Source of the DNA: Streptomyces dangxiongensis
Lineage (GTDB): Bacteria > Actinomycetota > Actinomycetes > Streptomycetales > Streptomycetaceae
Reading direction: 5' to 3'
NCBI RefSeq assembly: GCF_003675325.1
Contig: NZ_CP033073.1
Span: 1,860,001 to 1,924,000, forward strand
DNA length: 64,000 nucleotides
The notes below the pieces were generated by a model. That model was not told where the DNA came from, ran no database searches, and saw nothing but the letters and a program-made list of their open reading frames with translations. This document shows, piece after piece, positions 8,393-17,617 of this stretch. A program made the position numbers and the translations under genes. Within the stretch, counting starts at the first letter, position 1; the number at the start of each line of letters is the position of its first letter.

Positions 8393-9400
8393 TCAGGCGA
8401 GCGTGGCTACCAGTACCGCCTTGATCGTGTGCAGGCGGTTCTCGGCCTCGTCGAAGACGACCGAGTGCGCGGACTCGAACACCTCGTCGGTCACCTCCAG
8501 GGCGGTCAGGCCGTGTCTTTCGTGGATCTCCCGGCCGACCTCGGTGCCGAGGTCGTGGAAGGCCGGCAGGCAGTGCAGGAACCTGACGTCGGGGTTGCCG
8601 GTGGCGCGCAGGACGTCCATGGTGACGGCGTAGGGGGCGAGGGCCGTGATCCGCTCGCTCCACACCTCCTTGGGCTCCCCCATGGAGACCCAGACGTCGG
8701 TGGCGACGAAGTCGGCGCCCGCGACGCCGTCGGCGATCTCCTCGGTGAGGGTGATGCGGGCACCGCTGGACGCGGCCAGGTCATGGGCGCGGTCGATGAT
8801 CTCCTGGGCGGGCCAGTAGGACTTCGGGGCGACGATCCGGACATCCATGCCGAGCAGGGCACCGGTGACCAGGTAGGAGTTGCCCATGTTGAAGCGGGCG
8901 TCGCCGAGGTAGGCGAAGGCGATCTTCCGCAGCGGCTTGGCGCTGTGCTCGGTCATGGTGAGCACGTCGGCGAGCATCTGGGTGGGGTGCCAGTCGTCGG
9001 TGAGACCGTTGTAGACGGGCACGCCGGCGTGCGCGGCCAGCTCCTCGACCTTGGCCTGGCTGTCGCCGCGGTAGTCGATCCCGTCGTACATCCGGCCGAG
9101 GACCCGGGCGGTGTCCCGCACCGACTCCTTGTGCCCGATCTGCGAGCCGGAGGGTTCGAGGCAGGTGGTGTGGGCGCCCTGGTCGGCGGCGGCGACCTCG
9201 AACGCGCAGCGGGTGCGCGTCGAGGTCTTCTCGAAGATCAGCGCGATGTTCCTGCCCCGCAGGTGCTGGGTCTCGGTCCCGGCCCTCTTGGCGGCCTTCA
9301 GCTCGGCGGCCAGCTCGACCAGGCCGCGGAACTCCTCCTCGGTGAAGTCCAGCTCCTTGAGGAAGTGGCGGCCGGCGAGGGCCGTCGGCACTGTCGCCAT
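8393..9400 (-). CDS. arcB: Ornithine carbamoyltransferase (catabolic type by context)
   Basis: 335 residues. It carries the carbamoyl-phosphate motif STRTR (residues 60-64) within [13 protein letters not shown], the HxxQ-region [19 protein letters not shown], and the ornithine/active-site motif HCLPAFHD near residue 275. Start ATG at 9400 follows GGAGCG. It lies 62 nt after arginine deiminase, so in this operon it would convert citrulline and phosphate to ornithine and carbamoyl phosphate. The name argF is equally possible, since catabolic and anabolic forms cannot be separated from sequence by eye; the arcA neighbour decides the call. Confidence 0.9.
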   Translation of the reverse strand: MATVPTALAGRHFLKELDFTEEEFRGLVELAAELKAAKRAGTETQHLRGRNIALIFEKTSTRTRCAFEVAAADQGAHTTCLEPSGSQIGHKESVRDTARVLGRMYDGIDYRGDSQAKVEELAAHAGVPVYNGLTDDWHPTQMLADVLTMTEHSAKPLRKIAFAYLGDARFNMGNSYLVTGALLGMDVRIVAPKSYWPAQEIIDRAHDLAASSGARITLTEEIADGVAGADFVATDVWVSMGEPKEVWSERITALAPYAVTMDVLRATGNPDVRFLHCLPAFHDLGTEVGREIHERHGLTALEVTDEVFESAHSVVFDEAENRLHTIKAVLVATLA

Positions 9401-9462
9401 GGGGGGCGCTCCAGACGTACGACTACGGATGACCCTGAAAGTCTATACGATCCTCCACATTT

Positions 9463-10686
9463 CTATACGGCGTCTCGCTCCACGGGACAGCTCATGCACC
9501 GCGGGCCGCCCCGGCCCCGTCCCAGCTCGCTGCCCGGGATCTCGATCACCTCGATGCCGCACTTGCGCAGATGGGTGTTGGTGGTCACGTTCCGCTCGTA
9601 GGCGACCACGACACCGGGTTCCACGGCGAGGACGTTGCAGCCGTCGTCCCACTGCTCGCGTTCGGCGGCGTGCACGTCCTGGGTGGCGGTCAGCACCCGG
9701 ATCTCGCCGAGGCCGAGCGCGGCGGCGATCGCGCGGTGCATGTGCTCCGGGGGATGGTCGGTGACCTTCAGCTCCCGTTCGCCGACGCCCGGTTCGATGG
9801 TGTACGAGCGGAGCATGCCGAGGCCGGCGTACTGGGTGAAGATGTCGCCGTCGACCATGGTCATCACCGTGTCGAGGTGCATGAAGGCACGCCGCTTGGG
9901 CAGGTCGAGGGCGACGATCGTGCGCGCCGAGCCGGCCGCGAACAGCTTGTGCGCGAGCATCTCGACGGCCTGCGGGGTGGTGCGCTCGCTCATGCCGATC
10001 AGGACGACGCCGCCGCCGAGCACCAGGACGTCGCCGCCCTCGATGGTGGAGGGGTAGTCGGCCTGTCCCCGGGACCAGACGTGAAACGTTTCGCCGTGGA
10101 ACAGCGGATGGTGCCGGTAGATCGCCTCGAAGTGCACGGTCTCGCGCTGCCGGGCGGGCCGGCGCATGGCGTTGATGGAGACGCCGTCGTAGATCCACGC
10201 GGAGGTGTCGCGGGTGAACAGGTGGTTCGGCAGCGGGGGCAGCAGGAAGTCGTCCAGATCCATGACGTGGAAGCGGACCGAGGTCGGTTCCGCGTGCGCG
10301 TCCAGGAACTCCCGCTTGGTCATGCCGCCGACCAGCGCCTCGGCCAGCTCGGGCGGGGCCATCCCGTCGAAGGCGGCCCGCAGGTGGTCGGTGGCGAGCG
10401 GGCCGTACTCCTTCTCGTCGAAGACGCGGTCCAGGACGAGCGCGCGGGCCTCGGGGAGCGCCAGGGTCTCGGCGAGCAGGTCCCCGAAGAGGTGGACCTC
10501 GACCCCGCGGTCGCGCAGGACGTCCGCGAACCCGTCGTGCTCGGCGCGCGCCCGGCGCACCCAGAGCACGTCGTCGAAGAGCAGGGCGTCCTTGTTGCTG
10601 GGGGTGAGCCTCTTGAGCTCAAGATCCGGCCGGTGCAGGATGACGCGGCGCAGCCGCCCGGCCTCGGAGTCGACGTGGAATCCCAT
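9463..10686 (-). CDS. arcA: Arginine deiminase
   Basis: 407 residues, normal for the family. The nucleophile is Cys397 in the C-terminal [15 protein letters not shown] motif. Other guanidino-modifying-enzyme signatures are [42 protein letters not shown] and [16 protein letters not shown], which hold the Asp/His catalytic residues. Arginine is hydrolysed to citrulline and ammonia in the cytoplasm. ATG at 10686 ([10 protein letters not shown]) has AGGATGG upstream and matches the family start; a GTG 24 codons earlier is also in frame but would add an unconserved tail. First gene of arcA-arcB-permease. Confidence 0.93.
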   Translation of the reverse strand: MGFHVDSEAGRLRRVILHRPDLELKRLTPSNKDALLFDDVLWVRRARAEHDGFADVLRDRGVEVHLFGDLLAETLALPEARALVLDRVFDEKEYGPLATDHLRAAFDGMAPPELAEALVGGMTKREFLDAHAEPTSVRFHVMDLDDFLLPPLPNHLFTRDTSAWIYDGVSINAMRRPARQRETVHFEAIYRHHPLFHGETFHVWSRGQADYPSTIEGGDVLVLGGGVVLIGMSERTTPQAVEMLAHKLFAAGSARTIVALDLPKRRAFMHLDTVMTMVDGDIFTQYAGLGMLRSYTIEPGVGERELKVTDHPPEHMHRAIAAALGLGEIRVLTATQDVHAAEREQWDDGCNVLAVEPGVVVAYERNVTTNTHLRKCGIEVIEIPGSELGRGRGGPRCMSCPVERDAV

Positions 10687-10786
10687 GCATCCATCCTGAC
10701 CACCGAGGCCGGGGTTCACCCCCTGCCCGGCCGGATCCGCTTCCCCCTTCTTCGTCACACCGGTCAGGAGGGGTCCCGGGGCGGAA

Positions 10787-11326
10787 TCAGATCGCGGTGC
10801 ACGGAACCGGCCACCGCCCGATCCGCGGCGGCAGGCTCACCGCCCACCCGCCGGCGGACAGCACCAGCCGTTCGGTGACGAGGGGGCCGAGCGCCTCGTG
10901 TCCGGCGGCGTCCAGGGCGTCGACGGGCGTCGGCTCCAGGAGGCGGAGGAACGTGGCGACGAGAGCGGGGTGGTCCAGGGTGAGCCGCACGGCCGTGCCC
11001 CGCTCCCGGCGGTCCAGGACGGTGACGAAGTCCGGGCCGCGCCGGTGGTAGAGGACGCCGTGACCGTAGGCCGGCCGCCAGTCCGCCGGCCCGCCCGCGG
11101 GCGCGGGGGGCGAGGTGGGTGGTGGGAGGTGGTACAGGAGGGCGGGGTCGTACGCCGGGGTGCCCGTCGCCCGCCAGTCCACGCGCAGGCCGAGGCTCTG
11201 GCACTCGCGCAGGAACCGCACAGCCTCCGCCGTCCCGCGCCCGCTCCCGCTCAGGTCCAGGGGCCCGGCCGTCTCCACCCGGCGCCCGGTGAGCCGGTGC
11301 GGCACGGTGCCGGGCAGCCCGCTCAT
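10787..11326 (-). CDS. DUF5825-like protein of the radical-SAM RiPP operon
   Basis: 179 residues, soluble, no clear enzymatic motif. It contains a conserved-looking block [20 protein letters not shown] and a second [30 protein letters not shown] believe this matches the DUF5825 family, which accompanies RiPP maturation radical SAM C-methyltransferases in actinobacteria; that assignment is from memory of the family and its neighbourhood. Its start codon overlaps the stop of the radical SAM gene by 4 nt (ATGA), so the proteins are made in a fixed ratio. The N-terminal half could be a peptide-recognition or chaperone domain for the precursor, but this is inference. Confidence 0.65.
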   Translation of the reverse strand: MSGLPGTVPHRLTGRRVETAGPLDLSGSGRGTAEAVRFLRECQSLGLRVDWRATGTPAYDPALLYHLPPPTSPPAPAGGPADWRPAYGHGVLYHRRGPDFVTVLDRRERGTAVRLTLDHPALVATFLRLLEPTPVDALDAAGHEALGPLVTERLVLSAGGWAVSLPPRIGRWPVPCTAI

Positions 11327-13170
11327 CCGGCCCCCTCGGGCAGCCGTACCGGTTCGCCCCAGGTCGGCAGGGCCACGTAGGTGGCGCCGTCCCGGAACAG
11401 CAGGCCGAGCCGCAGGACCTCGTCGACCCAGTCCGCCAGCGCGCCGGACGGCACCTCGTGGCCGTCGGCGGCCAGCAGCCGGTGCAGCGCGGGAACGGTC
11501 CGGCCGTCCTCCAGGCGGCGCAGGGCCGCGGCTCGCCAGCCCGTGAAGCGGTGGCCGGCGGGCGGCCGGCCGTGCCGTCGGTCGTGCACCAGCAGGTCAG
11601 GACCGTCCTCCTCGAACAGCAGCCGGGAGTGGGCGTGCCCGGCCCGCCAGGCGGCCACGGCCGCCCGCAACCGCCGTTCGGCCGGGCCGGTGATGCCCGC
11701 GTCATCGGCGTCGAAGAGGTAGACCAGGTCGGCGAGTTCCTCCTCGGGCAGGTCGAAGACGTGCTGGTACATCTCGGCCGGGCGGCGCTTGCCGAAACCG
11801 AGTCGCGGATCGGTGAAGTGGGGGCTGAACCGCTCCAGTTGGATGCGGTGGGCGCCGCTGGGCGGCTGGAGGTGGACCAGGGCCGGGAGCTGGTCGATGA
11901 CGGGCGTGTAGTCGTCGGCGCTCTCGCCGGGGAAGCCGTACAGCAGGTTCCAGGAGCAGGTCAGCGCGTGGTTCTCGCACTCGCGCAGGGTGCGGACGTT
12001 ACGGGCGCCGGTGACGCCCTTGTCCATGAGGTCCAGCACGCGGCTGCCGAGGCTCTCGATGCCGGGCTGGATGTGCACCGTGCCGGACGCGGCGAGGAGC
12101 CGTAGCTGGTCGGGGGTGAGGTTGGACTTGACCTCGTAATGCAGCCGCAGGTCCCAGCCGCTGCCGGCGACGCGGGGCAGGAAGTCGCGGAAATAGGCCA
12201 TGTCGATGATGTTGTCGACGGTGACCACGTCGAGAAGGCGGTGGCGGCGCACCAGCCGGTCGATCTCGGCCCACAGCCGCTCCCCCGGCTTGGCCCGGAA
12301 CTCCATGGCGGTGCCGTTCAGCCCGCAGAAGGTGCAGTGGTGCCTCTCGCCCCACCAGCAGCCCCGGGCGCCCTCCACGACCAGCTTGGGGTGGACGTGC
12401 TCCCGGACCGGGGAGGCGTCCAGCGCGGCCTGCCACTGGTCGTAGTCCGGCGAGGGGATGTCGGCGGGGGCCACGGTCCGCCGGGTCTCGGGGTTGGCCC
12501 GCGCCGTGGTGCCGTCCCACCAGCACAGGCCGGGCACGTCGGCCGGGGCGGTGCCCTCGGCCAGGTGCCGTAAGAGGGCCGGTAAGGCGTACTCGGCCTC
12601 GCCGCGGACCACGTGGTCGACGAAGCGGTGGTTGCGGTGCAGGGCGTGGCCCATGGGCCCGTCGCAGTTGCTGCCGCCGAGGACGACCGCCAACTGCGGT
12701 CTTCGGCGCTTGAGTTCGCGGGCCAGTGCCAGGGAGGGCACGTTCTGCATGAACGTGCTGGTGAACCCGACCACGTCCGGCTCGGCCGCCAGCACCTCGG
12801 TGGCGCAGGCATCGACGAAGGGGGCGGCGTGGGGGCGCATGGCGACGGCCGTGTCGATGCGGACGTCCCGGCCGGCCGCGTAGTCCCGCAGCCGGGCCAG
12901 GCCCCAGCCGGGGTCGTCGTGGAGGACTCCGGAGAAGACCCAGTCGCCGAGGCCGTGGAAGATCCCGTCGCTGCCGACCTCCACACAGTCGCCCGGCAGC
13001 AGCCGGCCGCCGGTCCGCTCCAGCAGGAACTCCGCCCAGCGCAGCGAGCCGTGGAACTCGGTCACCTCGTCGCCGGGACGCGCCTGGCGCACGATCCGGT
13101 TGAGAAGGCCCAGTTGCAGCGAGGGCAGGTCGAGTGGATGCCACGGCATGGTGACCAGGTGGACGCGCAT
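11323..13170 (-). CDS. RiPP maturation radical SAM (B12-type) C-methyltransferase-like protein
   Basis: 615 residues. An N-terminal cobalamin-binding-like domain (about 1-200; VVGFTSTFMQNVPSLALARELKRRRP, VVLGGSNCDGPMGHAL) precedes a radical SAM core with an unusual cluster motif CWWGERHHCTFCG: the three cysteines are Cys271, Cys279 and Cys282 (C-x7-C-x2-C). This spacing and the CWWG..HHC.FCGLNG signature are diagnostic of the rSAM_ocin/RiPP maturation family (TIGR03975-like). GIESLGSRVLDLMDKGVTG and LLYGFPGES are the SAM-contacting strands. A C-terminal domain of about 150 residues remains uncharacterised. ATG at 13170 begins MRVHLVTMPW, 2 nt after the stop of the 28-codon upstream ORF. Expected role: C-methylation or a related radical modification of that peptide. 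Confidence 0.88.
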   Translation of the reverse strand: MRVHLVTMPWHPLDLPSLQLGLLNRIVRQARPGDEVTEFHGSLRWAEFLLERTGGRLLPGDCVEVGSDGIFHGLGDWVFSGVLHDDPGWGLARLRDYAAGRDVRIDTAVAMRPHAAPFVDACATEVLAAEPDVVGFTSTFMQNVPSLALARELKRRRPQLAVVLGGSNCDGPMGHALHRNHRFVDHVVRGEAEYALPALLRHLAEGTAPADVPGLCWWDGTTARANPETRRTVAPADIPSPDYDQWQAALDASPVREHVHPKLVVEGARGCWWGERHHCTFCGLNGTAMEFRAKPGERLWAEIDRLVRRHRLLDVVTVDNIIDMAYFRDFLPRVAGSGWDLRLHYEVKSNLTPDQLRLLAASGTVHIQPGIESLGSRVLDLMDKGVTGARNVRTLRECENHALTCSWNLLYGFPGESADDYTPVIDQLPALVHLQPPSGAHRIQLERFSPHFTDPRLGFGKRRPAEMYQHVFDLPEEELADLVYLFDADDAGITGPAERRLRAAVAAWRAGHAHSRLLFEEDGPDLLVHDRRHGRPPAGHRFTGWRAAALRRLEDGRTVPALHRLLAADGHEVPSGALADWVDEVLRLGLLFRDGATYVALPTWGEPVRLPEGAG

Positions 13171-13172
13171 GC

Positions 13173-13259
13173 TCAGCGGGTCGGCCGCTTCTCCAGGATC
13201 GCCGGCCGGCGCGTGGTGCTCCTCGGGTCCTCGCGGACCACCACCTTCTTGATCTCCAC
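13173..13259 (-). CDS. Putative 28-residue RiPP precursor peptide
   Basis: A short open frame starts GTG with GAGGGGAG eight nt upstream and ends 2 nt before the radical SAM start, the expected place for a precursor gene. The peptide begins VEIKKVVVRE, passes through DPRSTTRRPA and ends ILEKRPTR. It has no cysteine, is strongly basic, and its N-terminal VEIKKVVVRE looks like a short leader while the C-terminal part carries Thr, Ile, Leu, Pro and Arg side chains that a C-methylating radical SAM enzyme could act on. A GTG two codons earlier is possible but too close to the ribosome site. No other ORF fits between the operator and the maturase. Confidence 0.6.
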   Translation of the reverse strand: MEIKKVVVREDPRSTTRRPAILEKRPTR

Positions 13260-13306
13260 GCCCACCACTCCCCTCACGACGCGCCAACGCCCCCGCGACG
13301 CATGGC

Positions 13307-13323
13307 TGTCCACCATATGGACA
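13307..13323. promoter_or_regulatory. Inverted repeat upstream of the RiPP operon
   Basis: TGTCCA (13307-13312) and TGGACA (13318-13323) form a perfect 6-bp inverted repeat with a 5-nt centre. It lies about 50 nt before the 28-codon ORF and 40 nt after the end of the Pnkp gene. Possible operator; regulator unknown. Confidence 0.35.
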
Positions 13324-13362
13324 GGTGTGTGTGCGGCACAAGGGCGCTCCGGGCCGGCCCGC

Positions 13363-15906
13363 CTACAGGCGCGGGTCCACCGGCTCCGACTCCAGCGCCA
13401 GCACCCCGAACACCGCCTCGTGCACCCGCCACAGCGGCTCCCCTTCCGCGAGCCGGTCCAGGGCCTCCAGGCCGAGCGCGTACTCGCGCAGGGCCAGGGA
13501 CCGCTTGTGGGTCAGGAACCGCCGCCGCAGCCGGGCGAGATTGTCCGGCCGGGTGTACTCGGGACCGTAGATGATCCGCAGGTACTCCCTGCCCCGGACC
13601 TTCAGGCCGGGCTGCACCAGCCGTCCGTCCCCGCCCCGGACCAGCGCGCCGACCGGTTTGACGACCATGCCCTCGCCGCCCCGGCCGGTCATCTCCAGCC
13701 ACCAGTCGACGCCCGCGCGGACCGACTCCGGGTCACCGGTGTCGACGTACAGCCGCCGGGTGGTCCCGAGCAGTCCGCTGCCGTCGTGCTCCACCATCCG
13801 GTCGATCAGGGCCAGTTGTCCGTCGTGCGGCAGCGCGGCGAGGCTGCGGCCCTGGGCGGCCAGGATCTGGAAGGGGGCCAGCCGGACCCCTTCCAGGCCC
13901 TCGGTGGTCCAGCAGTAGCGGCGGTAGGCGGCGGTGAACGCGGCGGCGTCACCGGCCCGTTCCCGCTGCCGGGCCAGCAGGCCGCCGACGTCGGCGCCGC
14001 GGGCGGCTGCCGCCTCCAGGGCGGCGAGCGCGTCCGGGAACACCGCGCCGGAGGCCGCGCCCACCGCCGCGTACTGGCTGCGCAGCAGCCCGGCGGCCTT
14101 CAGCGACCAGGGCATGAGTTCGGCGTCCACCAGCAGCCAGTCCGTGGCGAGTTCGTCCCACAGCCCGGCGTCCGTGACCGCCGAGCGCAGCCGGCCGAGG
14201 ATCTCCTCCGTCGTCTGGCCGTCGTCGAAGAACGGCCGCCCGGTACGGGTGTACAGCGCGCCCGTCGGGCCTCCCGCGACTCCGAAGCGGGTGCGGGCGA
14301 CGTCCGCGTCCCGGCACACCAGGGCCACGGCCCGCGAGCCCATGTGCTTCTCCTCGCACACCAACCGCGCGACCCCGTCCCGCGCGTACTGCGCGAACGC
14401 CTCCTCGGGGTGCTCCAGGTAGCCGTCCACCGCCGAGGTGGCCGTCGGCGCCATGGTCGGCGGCAGGTAGGGCAGCAGGCGCGGGTCGACCGCGAAGCGG
14501 CTCATGACCTCCAGGGCCGCCGCCGCGTTCTCCTCGCGCACCGCCACCCTGCCGGCGTGCCGGGTCTGCACGGCCCGGCGGCCGTGCACGTCCGCCAGGT
14601 CCAGCGGCCGGCCGTCGTGCCCGCCGGGCGCCTCGGAGCGCAGCGGCTTCGCCGGCTCGTACCAGCCCCGCTGCGCCGGTACGTCGACCAGCTCGCGTTC
14701 CGGCCAGCGCAGCGCGGTCAGCTTGCCGCCGAAGACGGCGCCGGTGTCCAGGCAGATGGTGTTGTTGAGCCAGGTGGCCTCCGGGACGGGAGTGTGCCCG
14801 TAGACCACCGCCGCCCGGCCCCGGTAGTCCTCCGCCCACGGATAGCGCACCGGCAGTCCGAACTCGTCGGTCTCCCCCGTGGTGTCGCCGTACAGGGCGT
14901 GCGAGCGGACCCGGCCCGAGGTGCGGCCGTGGTACTTCTCCGGCAGACCGGCGTGGCAGACCACCAGCCGGCCGCCGTCCAGGACGTAGTGGCTGACCAG
15001 CCCGTCCAGGAACCGGCGGACCTCGGCCCGGAACTCCTCGCTCTCCCCCGCCATCTGCGCGACGGTCTCGGCGAGCCCGTGGGTGTGCCGGACCGTGCGG
15101 CCCTTGAGGTGACGGCCGTACTTGTTCTCGTGGTTGCCCGGCACGCACAGCGCGTCACCCGACTTCACCATGCCCATCACCCGGCGCAGCACCCCGGGGG
15201 TGTCGGGGCCGCGGTCGACCAGGTCACCGACGAAGACGGCGGTACGGCCCTCGGGGTGCACGCCGTCGGCGTACCCCAGCTCGGCGAGGAGCGACTCCAG
15301 TTCGGCCGAGCAGCCGTGGACGTCGCCGATGATGTCGAAGGGGCCGGTGAGATGGGTCAGGTCGTTGAAGCGCTTCTCGGTGACGACGGTGGCGTTCTCG
15401 GCCTCCTCCACGCCGCGCAGCACGTGCACCTTGCGGAAGCCCTCGCGCTCCAGGTGGCGCAGGGAGCGGCGCAGTTCGCGGATGTGGCGCTGGATGACCC
15501 GGCGGGGCATGTCGGCGCGGTCCGTGCGGGCGGCGTTGCGCTCGGCACACACCTCTTCCGGCATGTCCAGCACGATGGCGATGGGCAGCACGTCGTGCTT
15601 CTTCGCCAGTTCGATCAACTGTCGCCGGCTGTCCTGCTGCACGCTGGTGGCGTCCACGACGGTGCGACGGCCGGCGGCCAGCCGCTTGCCGGCGATGTAG
15701 TGCAGGAGGTCGAAGGCGTCCCCGGAGGCGCTCTGGTCGTTCTCGTCGTCGCAGACCAGGCCGCGGCAGAAGTCGGAGGAGAGCACCTCGGTCGGCTTGA
15801 AGTGCCGGCGGGCGAAGGTCGACTTGCCCGATCCCGAGGCGCCGACGAGGACGACCAGGGAGAGGTCGGTGACGGGCAGCACCCGTCCCGTGCGGGTCCC
15901 GGTCAT
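13363..15906 (-). CDS. pnkp: Polynucleotide kinase-phosphatase (RNA repair enzyme Pnkp)
   Basis: 847 residues with the three catalytic modules of bacterial Pnkp in order. Kinase: P-loop GASGSGKS (residues 22-29). Phosphatase of the binuclear metallo-phosphoesterase type: IIGDVHG, FVGDLVDRGPD, PGNHENKYGRH, and VCHAGL, about residues 190-430. Ligase/adenylyltransferase: EEKHMGSRAVALV with predicted AMP-accepting Lys520, then GEGMVVKP. The enzyme heals and seals tRNA-like breaks with Hen1, which adds a 2'-O-methyl at the broken 3' end before ligation. The true start is the ATG at 15906, overlapping the Hen1 stop by 4 nt (ATGA); longer readings in this frame upstream lie inside Hen1 and are not real. 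Confidence 0.93.
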   Translation of the reverse strand: MTGTRTGRVLPVTDLSLVVLVGASGSGKSTFARRHFKPTEVLSSDFCRGLVCDDENDQSASGDAFDLLHYIAGKRLAAGRRTVVDATSVQQDSRRQLIELAKKHDVLPIAIVLDMPEEVCAERNAARTDRADMPRRVIQRHIRELRRSLRHLEREGFRKVHVLRGVEEAENATVVTEKRFNDLTHLTGPFDIIGDVHGCSAELESLLAELGYADGVHPEGRTAVFVGDLVDRGPDTPGVLRRVMGMVKSGDALCVPGNHENKYGRHLKGRTVRHTHGLAETVAQMAGESEEFRAEVRRFLDGLVSHYVLDGGRLVVCHAGLPEKYHGRTSGRVRSHALYGDTTGETDEFGLPVRYPWAEDYRGRAAVVYGHTPVPEATWLNNTICLDTGAVFGGKLTALRWPERELVDVPAQRGWYEPAKPLRSEAPGGHDGRPLDLADVHGRRAVQTRHAGRVAVREENAAAALEVMSRFAVDPRLLPYLPPTMAPTATSAVDGYLEHPEEAFAQYARDGVARLVCEEKHMGSRAVALVCRDADVARTRFGVAGGPTGALYTRTGRPFFDDGQTTEEILGRLRSAVTDAGLWDELATDWLLVDAELMPWSLKAAGLLRSQYAAVGAASGAVFPDALAALEAAAARGADVGGLLARQRERAGDAAAFTAAYRRYCWTTEGLEGVRLAPFQILAAQGRSLAALPHDGQLALIDRMVEHDGSGLLGTTRRLYVDTGDPESVRAGVDWWLEMTGRGGEGMVVKPVGALVRGGDGRLVQPGLKVRGREYLRIIYGPEYTRPDNLARLRRRFLTHKRSLALREYALGLEALDRLAEGEPLWRVHEAVFGVLALESEPVDPRL

Positions 15907-17384
15907 GCGGCCTTCGCCTCCTTCTTCTCGTCCGTGGCGGTCGTGCGGGTGAACACGGCCATCTGGGTGGGCGGTCCGACCGCGGGGTCGCCCGGCCCGA
16001 CGGGGGTGAACGCGACGTCGTAGCCGTGCCGTCCGGCCACGGCTTCCGCCCAGGCACGGAACTCCTCGCGGGTCCACTCGAAACGGTGGTCGCCGTGCCG
16101 GACGCGTCCGGCGGGCAGGGTCTCCCAGCGCACGTTGTACTCGACGTTCGGGGTGGTGACGACGACCGTGCCGGGGCGCGCGTGCCCGAACACGGCGTAC
16201 TCCAGGGCGGGCAGCCGGGGCAGGTCGAGATGCTCGATCACCTCGCTGAGCACGGCGGCGTCGTACCCCTTCAACCGGTTGTCGGTGTAGGCCAGCGAGC
16301 CCTGGACGAGCCTGACACGGGACGCCTGCCGCTCCCCCATGCGGTCGAGCCCGAGCCGGCGGGCGGCGATGCTCAGGGCCCGCACGGACACGTCGACGCC
16401 GACCACCTCGGTGAACCGCGCGTCCTTCAGCAGCTCCTGCACCAACTGACCCTGCCCGCAGCCGAGGTCCAGCACGCGGGCGGCGCCCCGTTCGCGCAGG
16501 GCGGCGAGGATCGCCTCCCGGCGCCGGACGGCGAGCGGGGCCGGTTTCTCCTCGGCCTCCGCGCCGGTGTCCTGCGCGACCGCGTTGTCGATGTCCTCGA
16601 CCTCGCTGTCGTCGGCCTCGGCCAGGCGCACCAGCTCCAGCCGCTCCCGCGCCTGCCGGGTCAGCGACCAGCGGCGGGAGAGATAGCGGCTGGTGATCAG
16701 CTCCTGCTCCGGGTGCCCGGCCAGCCAGCCCTCGCCGGCCCGCAGCAGCTTGTCCACCTCGTCGGCGGAGACCCAGTAGTGCTTGGCGTCGTCGAGGACC
16801 GGCAGCAGGACGTACAGGTGGCGCAGCGCCTCGGCGAGGGTCAGTGTCCGCGACTCCAGGACGAGGCGGACGTACCGCGAGTCGCCCCACTCCGGGAACG
16901 TGGTGTCGAGGGGCACGGGGTCGGCGGTCACGCTCCAGCCGAGGGGCTCGAAGAGGCGTCGTACCAGGCCGGCGCCGCCGCGGGCCGGGAGGGCCGGTAT
17001 CCCGACGCGCAGCGGCAGCGGCGTGGTCGCCCGCTCCGGACGGGCGGCGCACACCCCGCGCAGGGCGCTGGAGAACACGTTGCTCAACGCGACCGCGAGC
17101 AGCGAGGAGGCCGCGTAGGGACGGTCGTTGACGTACTGGGCGAGGGCCGCGTCGGGTGCGCCGCCGCGGCCCTTGCCCTTCCCTCGCCTGACCAGCGCGA
17201 CGGTGTCGATCTCCAGCAGGAGCGCGGCCGTGCAGCGCTCGGCGTCCGCCTCGGGGTAGAACACGTGCGCCGTGCCGTACGAGGTGGAGAACGCCTGCGC
17301 CTTGTCGGGGTGCTTGTGCAGCAGGTACCCCAGGTCGGTGGCCGGGCTGCCGGGCGCACCGGTGGTGGAGATCGTCACGAGCAT
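15903..17384 (-). CDS. hen1: 3'-terminal RNA ribose 2'-O-methyltransferase Hen1
   Basis: 493 residues, normal for bacterial Hen1. The N-terminal half (about 1-250) is the Hen1-N domain that stimulates Pnkp ligase; the C-terminal half is a SAM methyltransferase with RVLDLGCGQGQLV (motif I, near residue 300) and the Mn-binding EVIEHL ... HGDHRFEW segments typical of Hen1. It methylates the terminal ribose 2'-OH of a cleaved RNA so that the repaired molecule resists re-cleavage by ribotoxins. First gene of the hen1-pnkp operon. The two overlap by 4 nt. No ribotoxin gene is visible beside it. Confidence 0.93.
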   Translation of the reverse strand: MLVTISTTGAPGSPATDLGYLLHKHPDKAQAFSTSYGTAHVFYPEADAERCTAALLLEIDTVALVRRGKGKGRGGAPDAALAQYVNDRPYAASSLLAVALSNVFSSALRGVCAARPERATTPLPLRVGIPALPARGGAGLVRRLFEPLGWSVTADPVPLDTTFPEWGDSRYVRLVLESRTLTLAEALRHLYVLLPVLDDAKHYWVSADEVDKLLRAGEGWLAGHPEQELITSRYLSRRWSLTRQARERLELVRLAEADDSEVEDIDNAVAQDTGAEAEEKPAPLAVRRREAILAALRERGAARVLDLGCGQGQLVQELLKDARFTEVVGVDVSVRALSIAARRLGLDRMGERQASRVRLVQGSLAYTDNRLKGYDAAVLSEVIEHLDLPRLPALEYAVFGHARPGTVVVTTPNVEYNVRWETLPAGRVRHGDHRFEWTREEFRAWAEAVAGRHGYDVAFTPVGPGDPAVGPPTQMAVFTRTTATDEKKEAKAA

Positions 17385-17617
17385 GGTGCCGAGTCTCCCG
17401 GTCCCCGGCCCCTGTGACCAGAGGTTTTCCGCATCCCGGTGGTCGGCCGTGGCGCCGGGACCGGCCGCCTGGACCTGCGGTGGGGCGCTGTCGTCGCCGG
17501 TCTCACCGCCGCCCGCGAAGGCGCCCTGCCGTGCCGTGTGATCTCCGTTATGGCCCCCGGCACCCGGACCTGGTGAAGTGAGTGCTCGTCAACTGACCAG
17601 TGACAGAAGGGGGAACC

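Noticed and set aside
12613..16023. Very long plus-strand open frame (1136 codons) opposite the radical SAM and Pnkp genes
   Set aside because: It is antisense to genes with clear catalytic motifs; high GC makes long empty frames common, and its composition (Gly/Gln/Val/Arg repeats) has no domain.
13363..17052. Reading Pnkp as a 1229-residue protein starting inside Hen1
   Set aside because: The first 380 residues are out-of-frame Hen1; the ATGA overlap at 15903-15906 and the kinase P-loop at residue 22 fix the true start.
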